11,076 bases of DNA from Promethearchaeota archaeon. Lineage in GTDB: Archaea; Asgardarchaeota; Lokiarchaeia; Sigyniarchaeales; SOKP01. The stretch is from positions 1-11,076 of the forward strand of contig JAUWNA010000032.1 in the NCBI GenBank assembly GCA_030612905.1, read 5' to 3'. Every line of letters starts with the position of its first letter. Within the stretch, counting starts at the first letter, position 1. Shown piece after piece: positions 1-6,477 of this stretch. Below the pieces are notes generated by a model. The model was not told the DNA's origin. It saw only the letters and a list, made by a program, of their open reading frames with translations, and made no database searches. Position numbers and translations under genes: made by a program.

Positions 1-87
1 AAATTTTAATTAATTCTGACTTTTTTAATAGTATTAACAATAATAATTTATTATTTCTTAAAATTAGTTTTTGAAAGGTAAAATGAT

Positions 88-564
88 ATGTCTCAACAAA
101 TAATGGTACCAGGCGCAACGGCAGTAGCTATCAAGTGTAAAAATGGAGTAGTGCTAGGAAACGATCGCAGGGCAACCTGGGGTTATACTGTAATAAATAA
201 ATCCACAAAAAAATTATTTAAGATTACAGATCATGTTGGCTTGGCAGCTTATGGCTTAATAGGTGATTTTCAATTTGTCGTTAGGGTGATAAAAGCTCAA
301 AGCATGTTATATGAATTAGATGCTTACGATAGAATTAGCACAAGAAGCGTAGCTAAAATGATTTCTAATATGTTGTATTCTCGAAAAATGGCTCCTTTTT
401 ATACAAATTTAATCATTGCGGGAATAGATAAAGATGGACCAGAATTGTACACGTTAGATGCACTTGGGTCGTTAATTCCAGAGGATTTTGGTGCAACTGG
501 AACGGGTATGCTCCTTTCTATGGGGATTTTGGAAGCAGAATATAAACCAGACATGACTGTCTAA
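88..564 (+). CDS. 20S proteasome beta-type subunit, nucleophile replaced by Ala, truncated by in-frame TAA
   Basis: Recognisable Ntn-hydrolase fold of the archaeal proteasome beta family. The segment PGATAVAIKCKNGVVL (residues 8-23) aligns without gaps to the usual G-TTTVGI-K-DGVV start of mature beta subunits, so the catalytic Thr1 position is Ala10. The spacing is supported by Asp26 (family Asp17, in NDRRAT) and Lys42 (family Lys33, in KKLF), which both fall exactly where they should. Later family blocks are present: YGLIGD, SNMLYSR, GATGTG and the GILE helix. The frame stops at TAA 562-564, yet the missing C-terminal part (Asp, Ser and Gly of the active site) follows in the same frame up to 705. 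Start: ATG 88 with GAAAGGT at 73-79; ATG 83 is in another frame. Thr11 as nucleophile would put Asp and Lys one residue out of register. As it stands the product cannot be a normal peptidase; it may be a structural beta subunit, a pseudogene, or a sequencing error at the stop. Confidence 0.85.
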   Translation: MSQQIMVPGATAVAIKCKNGVVLGNDRRATWGYTVINKSTKKLFKITDHVGLAAYGLIGDFQFVVRVIKAQSMLYELDAYDRISTRSVAKMISNMLYSRKMAPFYTNLIIAGIDKDGPELYTLDALGSLIPEDFGATGTGMLLSMGILEAEYKPDMTV

Positions 565-705
565 GATGGCGTTAAGCTCGTCGAAAAGGTGATAAGAAAT
601 TCAATCAAGAGAGACGTTATGAGCGGTAATGGAATAGATTTACTCATAATTACCCAAGAAGGTACTAAAGAAAAATTGATTGAGATAAAGGAGTTAGGGG
701 AATAA
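565..705 (+). pseudogene. Stranded C-terminal part of the proteasome beta subunit, in frame after the TAA
   Basis: Reading straight through the TAA at 562-564 in the same frame gives 46 further codons and a second stop, TAA 703-705. The translation begins DGVKLVEKVIRNSIKRD and continues MSGNGIDLLIITQEG. This is the normal end of an archaeal beta subunit: Thermoplasma-type sequences have MTVDEGVDLV at the junction where this one reads MTV-stop-DGVKLV, and the RDxxSG active-site block (family Asp166, Ser169, Gly170) is intact. The only damage is therefore one codon, which one substitution from GAA, AAA or CAA would explain. No good ribosome site precedes an independent start; GTG 589 is the nearest in-frame candidate. 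The lack of further decay argues for a very recent mutation, a base-call error or readthrough. Confidence 0.8.
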
Positions 706-799
706 AAAAGAGTTTTTTAAAAGTTATTTCTCGCTTATTATTGTAAAAAATTTTATTAAATGATATATTTTTTTACTTGTTAGTTAATCTAATTAATTT

Positions 800-803
800 G
801 GTG
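800..803 (+). promoter_or_regulatory. GGTG ribosome-binding site that fixes the TTG start at 811
   Basis: GGTG lies 7 nt before TTG 811 and matches the middle of the archaeal Shine-Dalgarno (GGAGGTGA). An in-frame TAA at 790-792 closes the frame upstream, and no ATG occurs in frame until codon 42. The same GGTG with the same 7-nt gap precedes the ATG of the minus-strand gene that starts at 6344, which suggests a shared usage in this genome. Confidence 0.5.
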
Positions 804-810
804 TTTTTAT

Positions 811-2847
811 TTGCGTCTATTTGGTAATATATTTGAAGGTTATAGAGAAATAAAAGGATATAGTAAAGAAGAAATTTTAAATATTAAAAATTCTATTTCT
901 ATCCTTAAATCGGATGATACAAAATCACAAGAGATGGAAGATTTCCTTAAATCTGAATTTAAGCTTGATGTTATCAACTCTTTCACAGAATACTTTAATG
1001 AAATTAAATCTTTTTGCGAGAATTATTTATTTTCTCAAACAATAAAGGATTATTATTCTTTAAAAGCATTAATTATTGACGAGTTAAAACTAATCTCTAG
1101 TAATTTATCTAACTTAAGCTCAAATTGTAGAAATGTGAAGCGAATCGTAAAGAATGGAGGATTAATTGATAATTATTTAACAATTTGTAAGGAGCCTATT
1201 AATAACCTTGACGAATTTATCCTTAAATTAGAGAATTTTTCAGTAAAGATAGAGCGTAATTACGATAACGATATATCTTTATGGATTGAAGCAAATAAAA
1301 TAAAAAACCTATCTTTTAAATTAAACCTTATTCCAGATGATTTGAATAATTGGAAAGAAATTCAAGAGCTCCCCATCTACATACAAAGCTTAGTTGAGGC
1401 TAAAACAAACAAAAAAATAAAATCACGTAAAGGAACTTTATTAACATTTCATTTCGATGAGCTTTACCAGTTTTTTTTAAGTAAATCAGATGGAAAAAAG
1501 GATTTTTACGGTGATCTAATTTATTTACTACATCAAAATAAGATATTTGAAGAATATAAAGGAGAGGAATTTGTAAACGTCCTTGAAAGGAAAGAGTCAG
1601 TGCAAAGATTAAGGGATAAAATGCGTCCAATTATAATTTCATTAATAAAAGATAAGCTAAAAGAAAATTTGCAAGAACTTGAAGATTTAGATAAGCAATA
1701 CGATTTAACTGGAAATGGACAGGGTAAACTAGATTTAGACAGCGTTATGGAGCAAAAATTCAGTGAATTTCTCCCTCAAATCGTTGATTTATATTTTAAG
1801 GGCATAGATAAGAAATTTCAAGGGGCGATAAATGACGTAAGTGACTCAGAGGAATTCATAAAAATCGTGAATTCAAACTACGATAAAGTGGATGATTTTG
1901 CATTAAAAATTGACGAAATTGACACATGGATATTAACTTTTGATAAAATATTAAAACCATATGAATCTATTACAACAAATTTAAAAAAGACCCTGGCAAA
2001 TATTATATCTGAAATTATTCGACGCAAGGAGGAATACATAAATTATCTTAATAATATTAAAGATGAGGGATTACGAGTAGATGTTAGAAGTTTTGTTGAC
2101 GAAAAAATTGCGGAAGTGAATAAATTAATTAACTCATACGAAGATGAGACATCTATTATCATTAGAGAAGAATTACCGCAACTAAGAGAAATAAGAGACT
2201 TATTAACTAATTATAAAATAAAAATTGAACAAATTAAAGAAGAAGTTTTTATTAAATTGGATACTTACAAGGAAAGCAATATAGAGATGTATTCAATAAT
2301 CAAATATTGGGAAGATAATTTCAATCGCAAGAAGCAACAGCTCACTTTCTTATTAACAGTTTTGATGAATAAGATTTTTAAAAGTTTTAAGGATTTGATT
2401 GATAAAGAATCAATTTTATTTGCTGAAATTACTGAAATCACTAAACAAACCGAGAATTTCGAAGGATTACCTTTAAATTTTGCTTTATCGTCTTTTTTAG
2501 CAAATAAATTGTCTGAAGATGAACTTAGAGAAAGGATTTCCGAAATTAATTCAAAAATTAATCAATTGACAAGCAGTCTTGGTTTATATCAAGTAGAACT
2601 CTCAAAAATAGAAGAAATACTATCCAATAAGGTTAAATTAAGAGAGGGAGTATCAGTATCTAATGTTCAATGTACTGTTTGTCATAAACTCATAAATTTT
2701 GCCAAAGATAAATTAATTACTTGCCCTTTTTGTAACAGCACCTATCATTATTTGTGCGTTGCGGATTGGCTTGCGAAATATAACTCATGTCCTATGTGCC
2801 AGAACGCTTTTCTAGACCCTAATATAGGATTATTTGAAAGCGAATAA
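811..2847 (+). CDS. Long helical protein with C-terminal C4HC3 RING-like zinc finger (possible E3 ubiquitin ligase)
   Basis: 678 residues. Roughly residues 1-615 are almost entirely charged or amphipathic helix, with coiled-coil character strongest at about 380-500 and 560-615. Residues 205-285 (around TLLTFHFDELYQFF) look more globular and could be a winged-helix-like fold, but I do not recognise the family. The C-terminus holds eight zinc ligands: C621-x2-C624-x13-C638-x2-C641-x4-H646-x2-C649-x10-C660-x2-C663. The H-x2-C-x2-WL-x5-CPMC end is the typical RING signature. Val623 lies between the first two Cys, and Trp652 sits where E2-contacting residues usually lie. The residue after the last Cys is Gln rather than the linker Arg of many active E3s. 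Start is TTG 811 with GGTG at 800-803; an AT-rich TATA-like stretch lies near 757-769. It follows the proteasome-like gene on the same strand. Ubiquitin ligase activity is inferred; a PHD-like or purely structural finger is the alternative. Confidence 0.8.
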   Translation: MRLFGNIFEGYREIKGYSKEEILNIKNSISILKSDDTKSQEMEDFLKSEFKLDVINSFTEYFNEIKSFCENYLFSQTIKDYYSLKALIIDELKLISSNLSNLSSNCRNVKRIVKNGGLIDNYLTICKEPINNLDEFILKLENFSVKIERNYDNDISLWIEANKIKNLSFKLNLIPDDLNNWKEIQELPIYIQSLVEAKTNKKIKSRKGTLLTFHFDELYQFFLSKSDGKKDFYGDLIYLLHQNKIFEEYKGEEFVNVLERKESVQRLRDKMRPIIISLIKDKLKENLQELEDLDKQYDLTGNGQGKLDLDSVMEQKFSEFLPQIVDLYFKGIDKKFQGAINDVSDSEEFIKIVNSNYDKVDDFALKIDEIDTWILTFDKILKPYESITTNLKKTLANIISEIIRRKEEYINYLNNIKDEGLRVDVRSFVDEKIAEVNKLINSYEDETSIIIREELPQLREIRDLLTNYKIKIEQIKEEVFIKLDTYKESNIEMYSIIKYWEDNFNRKKQQLTFLLTVLMNKIFKSFKDLIDKESILFAEITEITKQTENFEGLPLNFALSSFLANKLSEDELRERISEINSKINQLTSSLGLYQVELSKIEEILSNKVKLREGVSVSNVQCTVCHKLINFAKDKLITCPFCNSTYHYLCVADWLAKYNSCPMCQNAFLDPNIGLFESE

Positions 2848-3005
2848 ATAGCATCACGAGATACACTTAAAACATCCCTTGCGATAACACAACGCGCATA
2901 AATGCTTGTTTAATTCGTGGAAAATCATAAAATATCTTTACCAAAACATCTTTGATATTTACAATATTAAATTCTTTTTTTCAGCTTTAATATTGCGAGT
3001 ATTTT

Positions 3006-3401
3006 TTAATTGGGTTTTTTATTTTTTAAATAGTATGAAATAAATACTCCTCCAAAGAAAACAATGGACCATTGGATCGAAAGATATGTAAATTTACCTG
3101 TATACTTGTAAATATTTATGTCGACAAAGAGAAAAAAAGCTATCATTATTGTATTCGCACAAATAAATATAATTAAATGTTCTAATTTTAGAGGGAAATT
3201 ATTTTTCAGTTTGATTATATGATATACATCTTTAGTTATTATTAATAATATTAATGCAATACAAAAAAGAATCCATCCACTAATTTGAATAACAAAAAAT
3301 AAGTTCGGAGATGCTATAAATATTGATAGAATCAAAGATAATACAATTAAAAAGGTTCCAATTATAGGTAATATCAATCCTGTATCTGCTAATTTTGACA
3401 T
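3006..3401 (-). CDS. Small four-helix membrane protein of unknown function
   Basis: 131 residues with four clear hydrophobic segments at about 8-30, 34-56, 73-93 and 105-125. A basic loop (residues 57-72, with K57, K64 and K66) separates the second and third helices, and the tail KNKKPN is basic, which favours cytoplasmic loop and C-terminus under the positive-inside rule. No catalytic motif or recognisable family signature is visible. The ATG at 3399-3401 has no strong ribosome site; a TTTTTATA-like box lies about 30 nt upstream on the minus strand, so a short-leader transcript is possible. It lies 70 bp downstream of the zinc-binding gene on the same strand and may be co-transcribed with it. 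Confidence 0.65.
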   Translation of the reverse strand: MSKLADTGLILPIIGTFLIVLSLILSIFIASPNLFFVIQISGWILFCIALILLIITKDVYHIIKLKNNFPLKLEHLIIFICANTIMIAFFLFVDINIYKYTGKFTYLSIQWSIVFFGGVFISYYLKNKKPN

Positions 3402-3471
3402 ATCAAGATAAATTATGACATTTTCGTATAAAAATATTTTCCACTAAAGTTTGATAATAGAAAAAGAGAGG

Positions 3472-4335
3472 TTAGATGTTAATCTCTTTGAATAAATTAT
3501 TCATGAATAAACGAATTTGTTTGTTAGAAGAGGGATCGTTATTAAAATTAGAATACAAGTAATTACCCAAATAATTTTTTATTTGGAATTCAAAATCTTC
3601 AAATTTAATAAACTCATACCCTTCTTCAAGTTGTTTTTTACTAATTAAAGGACTTACATGTTTTTTAATTAAGAATAAAACGAAATCAACGAGGATATTA
3701 TCGATATTTTCTTCGTCGTCATCTGAAAGTTCGTAGTCTCCTTTAACAATCCCATCTTTGATGTTGTTTAATTGAATTAATGAGATTTCAATGTCTTTTG
3801 GAAGCTTTAGCCTTTTTATTTTATTCGACATGTTTTTATCGTTTCCCATTCCTGACTGGGAAAAATAATGCTCTAAATTGGCAAAAAAGCGTACAAGAAA
3901 CTTAAAATTATCGTCAATGGCGTATAAATTTTCCCAGACTTCGAAATTTAAATTTTTTAACTCGGTATCGATCTTGCTTTTAACTTTCCCAGTTATTTCT
4001 TTTAGGTGTTGTGAATAATCTCCGTAAGGGAATCCAAAGTAGTAGCTGTTATATTTTTCTCTAACTTCTTTTGATTCTTTGTTTTTAGAAATTATCTTTT
4101 CTTTCCTTACAATTTCTTTTACAAATTTTAAAATGTAATTACATGAAGGGCAATATGTTATCCATGTACTTAGGATAACTTCTGGGGGTTTTACTGTTCT
4201 GGAACTTATATATCCATTAAAGCCTGATAGTTTTTTTCCATCGTGCGTAGAAAAGATAGATTCTTCGGGGTAAAATGTTCTAGGAATAAACTTTATCCCG
4301 CATACAGGGCAATTAATCATTTGTTTTTCGTTCAT
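3472..4335 (-). CDS. Two-CxxC zinc-binding protein, resembling DUF2225 at its N-terminus
   Basis: 287 residues. The N-terminus has two CxxC knuckles, C9-P-V-C12 followed by GIKF, and C62-P-S-C65 followed by NY, with about 50 residues between them; four Cys spaced like this would bind one zinc. The CPVCG-x-F start and the later YCPSCNY block resemble the layout of DUF2225 proteins, but the match is by eye and the middle differs. Residues about 100-287 are helical and charged, with an acidic patch DDDEEN near 200-207, and no enzyme motif was seen. The ATG at 4333-4335 has AAAGGA (4339-4344) very close upstream, only 3 nt from GGA to ATG. A perfect palindrome lies 52 bp upstream. Function is unknown; nucleic-acid or protein binding through the zinc ribbon is the simplest guess. 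Confidence 0.7.
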   Translation of the reverse strand: MNEKQMINCPVCGIKFIPRTFYPEESIFSTHDGKKLSGFNGYISSRTVKPPEVILSTWITYCPSCNYILKFVKEIVRKEKIISKNKESKEVREKYNSYYFGFPYGDYSQHLKEITGKVKSKIDTELKNLNFEVWENLYAIDDNFKFLVRFFANLEHYFSQSGMGNDKNMSNKIKRLKLPKDIEISLIQLNNIKDGIVKGDYELSDDDEENIDNILVDFVLFLIKKHVSPLISKKQLEEGYEFIKFEDFEFQIKNYLGNYLYSNFNNDPSSNKQIRLFMNNLFKEINI

Positions 4336-4386
4336 AATTCCTTTGGTGTCGGTTTTTATACGATTAAATTAAATAATCAGAAAATC

Positions 4387-4400
4387 ATTTCAATTGAAAT
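4387..4400. repeat. 14-bp perfect palindrome upstream of the zinc-binding gene
   Basis: ATTTCAATTGAAAT equals its own reverse complement across all 14 bases. It lies 52 bp upstream of the ATG at 4335, in the 257-bp non-coding gap 4336-4592, upstream of or overlapping the region where a minus-strand promoter would be expected. It could be a dimeric regulator site. In DNA this AT-rich, short palindromes also arise by chance. Nothing else was recognised in this gap: no RNA gene, no ORF, no tandem repeat. Confidence 0.3.
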
Positions 4401-4592
4401 AACAAGATACTTGAAATAGTTTAATACAGAAATATTTTTACTCTTAATCCGATCGAAATTTATATTCTTATTTGTAAGAAGAGAGCTGATATTTATTATA
4501 TATATCTGAGTGATATTAGGATATTCTACATTTTATATGTTTGATACTGAAAGCGCCTAATGCTATTAGTTTAAGCTTATAAGAAGTCAAAT

Positions 4593-5252
4593 TTAAATTG
4601 ATGGGGGATTAAAAATTATATTAAAAGCTAAATAAATACCAAATATTATCATAAACGCACCGCAAACGAGCAAAATATATTTATAGACTTTAGGGTTTAA
4701 AGATTTCCCTCCATAGTAGACGAAGGTAGAGAGAGGCAGGTACCAAATCATATCTCCTAACTCATGACCTATAAAAAACAATAAGATGCCAAGTGGATTT
4801 GCAAAGGAGATGTTAAAACTTACCATAAAACCTAAGCCGATAACTGCCCACCAAAAGGTCCAAAATGGGTTTGATAAACTAACGACAATTCCTCCAATAA
4901 AGCTATTCCCTTTAAAGCCCTTTACTGTGCCTTTCTCGAAAGTGAAAGTCGCATCAAAATTAGTTTTTGATACATCTCTTATAACAACTATTCCGAAAAT
5001 TACTAAAAAGAATCCTCCAATAGTTCCGACTAACGTTAGAAAAACGATACTTTGAAAAAAGAAGGATGAACCAGCAAGTAAAGCAATGATTAACACAAAC
5101 TCGATTGTAGCATGGCCCAAAATGATGTAAATACCCGCTAAATAACCCCTTTTTTGCTTAAGCGACCTATAAATGGTAAATGTCAAAAGGGGGCCTGGAG
5201 ATAGGGCTCCAGTTAACGCTATTAAGAACGAAAATACGAGAATTTCTATCAT
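4593..5252 (-). CDS. LysE/RhtB-family amino-acid or metabolite exporter
   Basis: 219 residues, the usual length for the LysE superfamily of inner-membrane exporters. Six hydrophobic segments are visible, near 1-25, 38-62, 68-91, 117-140, 145-170 and 187-212. Family marks are the S18-P-G-P21 motif at the end of the first helix and N128-P-F-W-T-F-W-W135 in the central helix, matching the conserved NP-x-x-x-x-W region. These proteins export amino acids or related small molecules using the ion gradient; the substrate cannot be read from the sequence. The ATG at 5250-5252 lies 25 bp downstream of the stop of the Trp-repeat gene on the same strand, so the two are probably one transcript, although no strong ribosome site is seen before this ATG. 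Confidence 0.88.
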   Translation of the reverse strand: MIEILVFSFLIALTGALSPGPLLTFTIYRSLKQKRGYLAGIYIILGHATIEFVLIIALLAGSSFFFQSIVFLTLVGTIGGFFLVIFGIVVIRDVSKTNFDATFTFEKGTVKGFKGNSFIGGIVVSLSNPFWTFWWAVIGLGFMVSFNISFANPLGILLFFIGHELGDMIWYLPLSTFVYYGGKSLNPKVYKYILLVCGAFMIIFGIYLAFNIIFNPPSI

Positions 5253-5277
5253 ATCAATAGATAAATCAATATTAAAT

Positions 5278-5865
5278 TTATGACGGCAAGAATTGAGTGA
5301 GATAATACATAATAATCACGAAGACAATCAAGATAGGAATCATAAATACTAAAAACATGTAAGAACCCTTTATCATCTCTCTTCGGAATGATTTTAGACC
5401 TTTATTCCAATCTTTTTTCGTTTGCTTTTGCCAATTTTGTATATCTTGGTTAATTTTCTGCTTTCTCGCTTCCCATTGTTCCTTATTCTCGATTTGTCTT
5501 TTCTCTAAATCAACAGTCCATTCTTTCAGTTTTTTATCCCAAGTTTCTTGAGTATTTTTGAAATACGCGTTAATTTTTCCTAAGTTGTTATTCCACAATT
5601 CTTTGTTGTCTTTGTGAGTATTTTTGAATTCCTTGCCCCATTCTGTTAAAGTAACATCCCAGTTTTCCTTGGTATCTTTAAGGAATTTGTTGATCTTTTC
5701 TTGATTTTGATTCCATGACTCAGTATTTTTTTTAGAGATTTCTTCAATACTATTTTGGAATTTATTGTATCCTTCTGTAATGTTAGAAACAAAATCGTTC
5801 CAACCTTTAGATAGCAAGTTCTCTATTGGTTTGGTCTCCTCAATATTTTCTTTTTTTTCTGACAT
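5278..5865 (-). CDS. Tail-anchored membrane protein with three 40-residue Trp repeats
   Basis: 195 residues. The body is one highly charged helix-forming region with ten Trp (22, 51, 69, 76, 91, 109, 116, 131, 145, 153). Residues 47-166 are three tandem repeats of exactly 40: W51/W91/W131, KIN at 57-59/97-99/137-139, W69/W109 and W76/W116 all recur at +40. Spacings of 18, 7 and 15 are close to whole helical turns, so the Trp form a stripe on one helix face. A basic stretch (KKDWNKGLKSFRREMIK, 150-166) leads into a single hydrophobic segment at about 168-190 and a five-residue tail, the layout of a C-terminally anchored protein whose body faces the cytoplasm. There is no signal peptide. On the minus strand GAGGA (5879-5883) precedes the ATG by 13 nt. 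I do not recognise a family; the general look recalls apolipoprotein-like or other membrane-associated helices. Confidence 0.8.
   Translation of the reverse strand: MSEKKENIEETKPIENLLSKGWNDFVSNITEGYNKFQNSIEEISKKNTESWNQNQEKINKFLKDTKENWDVTLTEWGKEFKNTHKDNKELWNNNLGKINAYFKNTQETWDKKLKEWTVDLEKRQIENKEQWEARKQKINQDIQNWQKQTKKDWNKGLKSFRREMIKGSYMFLVFMIPILIVFVIIMYYLTQFLPS
5368..5727 (-). repeat. Three tandem 120-bp coding repeats (40-residue Trp repeat)
   Basis: Units are 5608-5727, 5488-5607 and 5368-5487, with no insertion or deletion between them. The protein consensus is N-x-E-x-W-N-x-N-x-x-K-I-N followed by F/Y-K-x-T-x-E-x-W-D-x-x-L-x-E-W. Units 1 and 2 are closest; unit 3 drifts, with its second Trp displaced to 145 and 153 and Phe160 near the third. 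The DNA has diverged well beyond the protein pattern, so this is an old duplication held by selection rather than a recent slippage product. Confidence 0.75.
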
Positions 5866-5910
5866 TTTTTATTAATATTCCTCAAAAATTTTTTTCTTTA
5901 TTTATATGAG

Positions 5911-5935
5911 GTTATATATCTTTTTTATATTTAAA
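5911..5935 (-). promoter_or_regulatory. Candidate archaeal promoter for the Trp-repeat/LysE pair
   Basis: Read on the minus strand, an AT-only stretch TTTAAATATAAAAAAG is followed by TATATAAC. About 25 nt downstream would put transcription start near 5886-5900, ahead of the GAGGA ribosome site at 5879-5883 and the ATG at 5865. The local AT content is high everywhere, so the box is a suggestion. Confidence 0.3.
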
Positions 5936-5984
5936 TTTAGTATTAAGGTTTTAAATTTCCTATTAAATTCAGAAATTAAAAAAA

Positions 5985-6344
5985 TTAAATGAATGGAGAT
6001 AAAAACCAACCTATCATAAGTCCTACGCCTAACAATATAAAATAAAACAAGATAGATATGCCAAATACAAACCAACTAGAAAATTTAAGAGAAGATATAA
6101 AATCTAACTCATAAAACTTTGATATTAAAAATGCGCCTATAATTGAATTAATGATATATGAAATTATCATATCAAAAGGAGATACTACAAAATAATCCAT
6201 AAAAAATAAAATAATAAGCATGAAAAAAATAATTGGAAAAGAATAGAAAAAGGGTTTTTTTCTTTCTTTTTTCTCTGCCCAAAACATTAGCAATATTGAC
6301 CCCATCAAGAAAAAAATAAAGTATCCAATTATTTTAGAAATCAT
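5985..6344 (-). CDS. Small four-helix membrane protein of unknown function
   Basis: 119 residues, nearly all hydrophobic. Probable membrane helices lie at about 4-23, 32-54, 56-76 and 88-116, with a single strongly basic loop KKERKK (25-30) after the first helix, which should be cytoplasmic. No catalytic, ligand-binding or family motif is visible. The start is well supported: ATG at 6342-6344 with GGTG (6352-6355) 7 nt upstream, the same arrangement as the RING-like gene. It lies 119 bp upstream of the Trp-repeat gene on the same strand and could belong to the same transcript, although a separate promoter candidate sits between them. Function unknown. Confidence 0.65.
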   Translation of the reverse strand: MISKIIGYFIFFLMGSILLMFWAEKKERKKPFFYSFPIIFFMLIILFFMDYFVVSPFDMIISYIINSIIGAFLISKFYELDFISSLKFSSWFVFGISILFYFILLGVGLMIGWFLSPFI

Positions 6345-6477
6345 ATAATAGCACCAAATAGAATAAATATGTTAGCTCTATTTAATTGTATTGAAAAAAT
6401 TTATGTCATTATAAAATTATAAAAATAGTAAAATGAGTTTAAAACTTTTATTCCATAAATAATTACAATTGATAATC

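Noticed and set aside
562..564. Programmed stop recoding (pyrrolysine or selenocysteine).
   Set aside because: The codon is UAA, which neither system uses, and no recoding stem-loop was seen downstream. A mutation or base error is simpler.
1400..1630. Minus-strand open frame of 76 codons inside the RING-like gene.
   Set aside because: It is antisense to a convincing coding frame, has low-complexity hydrophobic composition and no ribosome site.
2812..2911. Minus-strand frame reading IARDVLSVSRDAIYSL, which looks like a helix-turn-helix.
   Set aside because: It has no start codon, is closed by TAA near 2910, and half of it is antisense to the end of the RING-like gene. It is too short to support a gene or a remnant.
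4336..4592. A possible RNA gene or small ORF in the longest non-coding gap.
   Set aside because: No tRNA-like fold, no conserved motif and no open frame beyond a few codons were found. Only the palindrome at 4387-4400 stands out.
4786..5055. Plus-strand open frame of 89 codons opposite the LysE gene.
   Set aside because: It is the shadow of a clear LysE-family gene. Its Lys/Pro/Thr-rich composition follows from the antisense of membrane helices.
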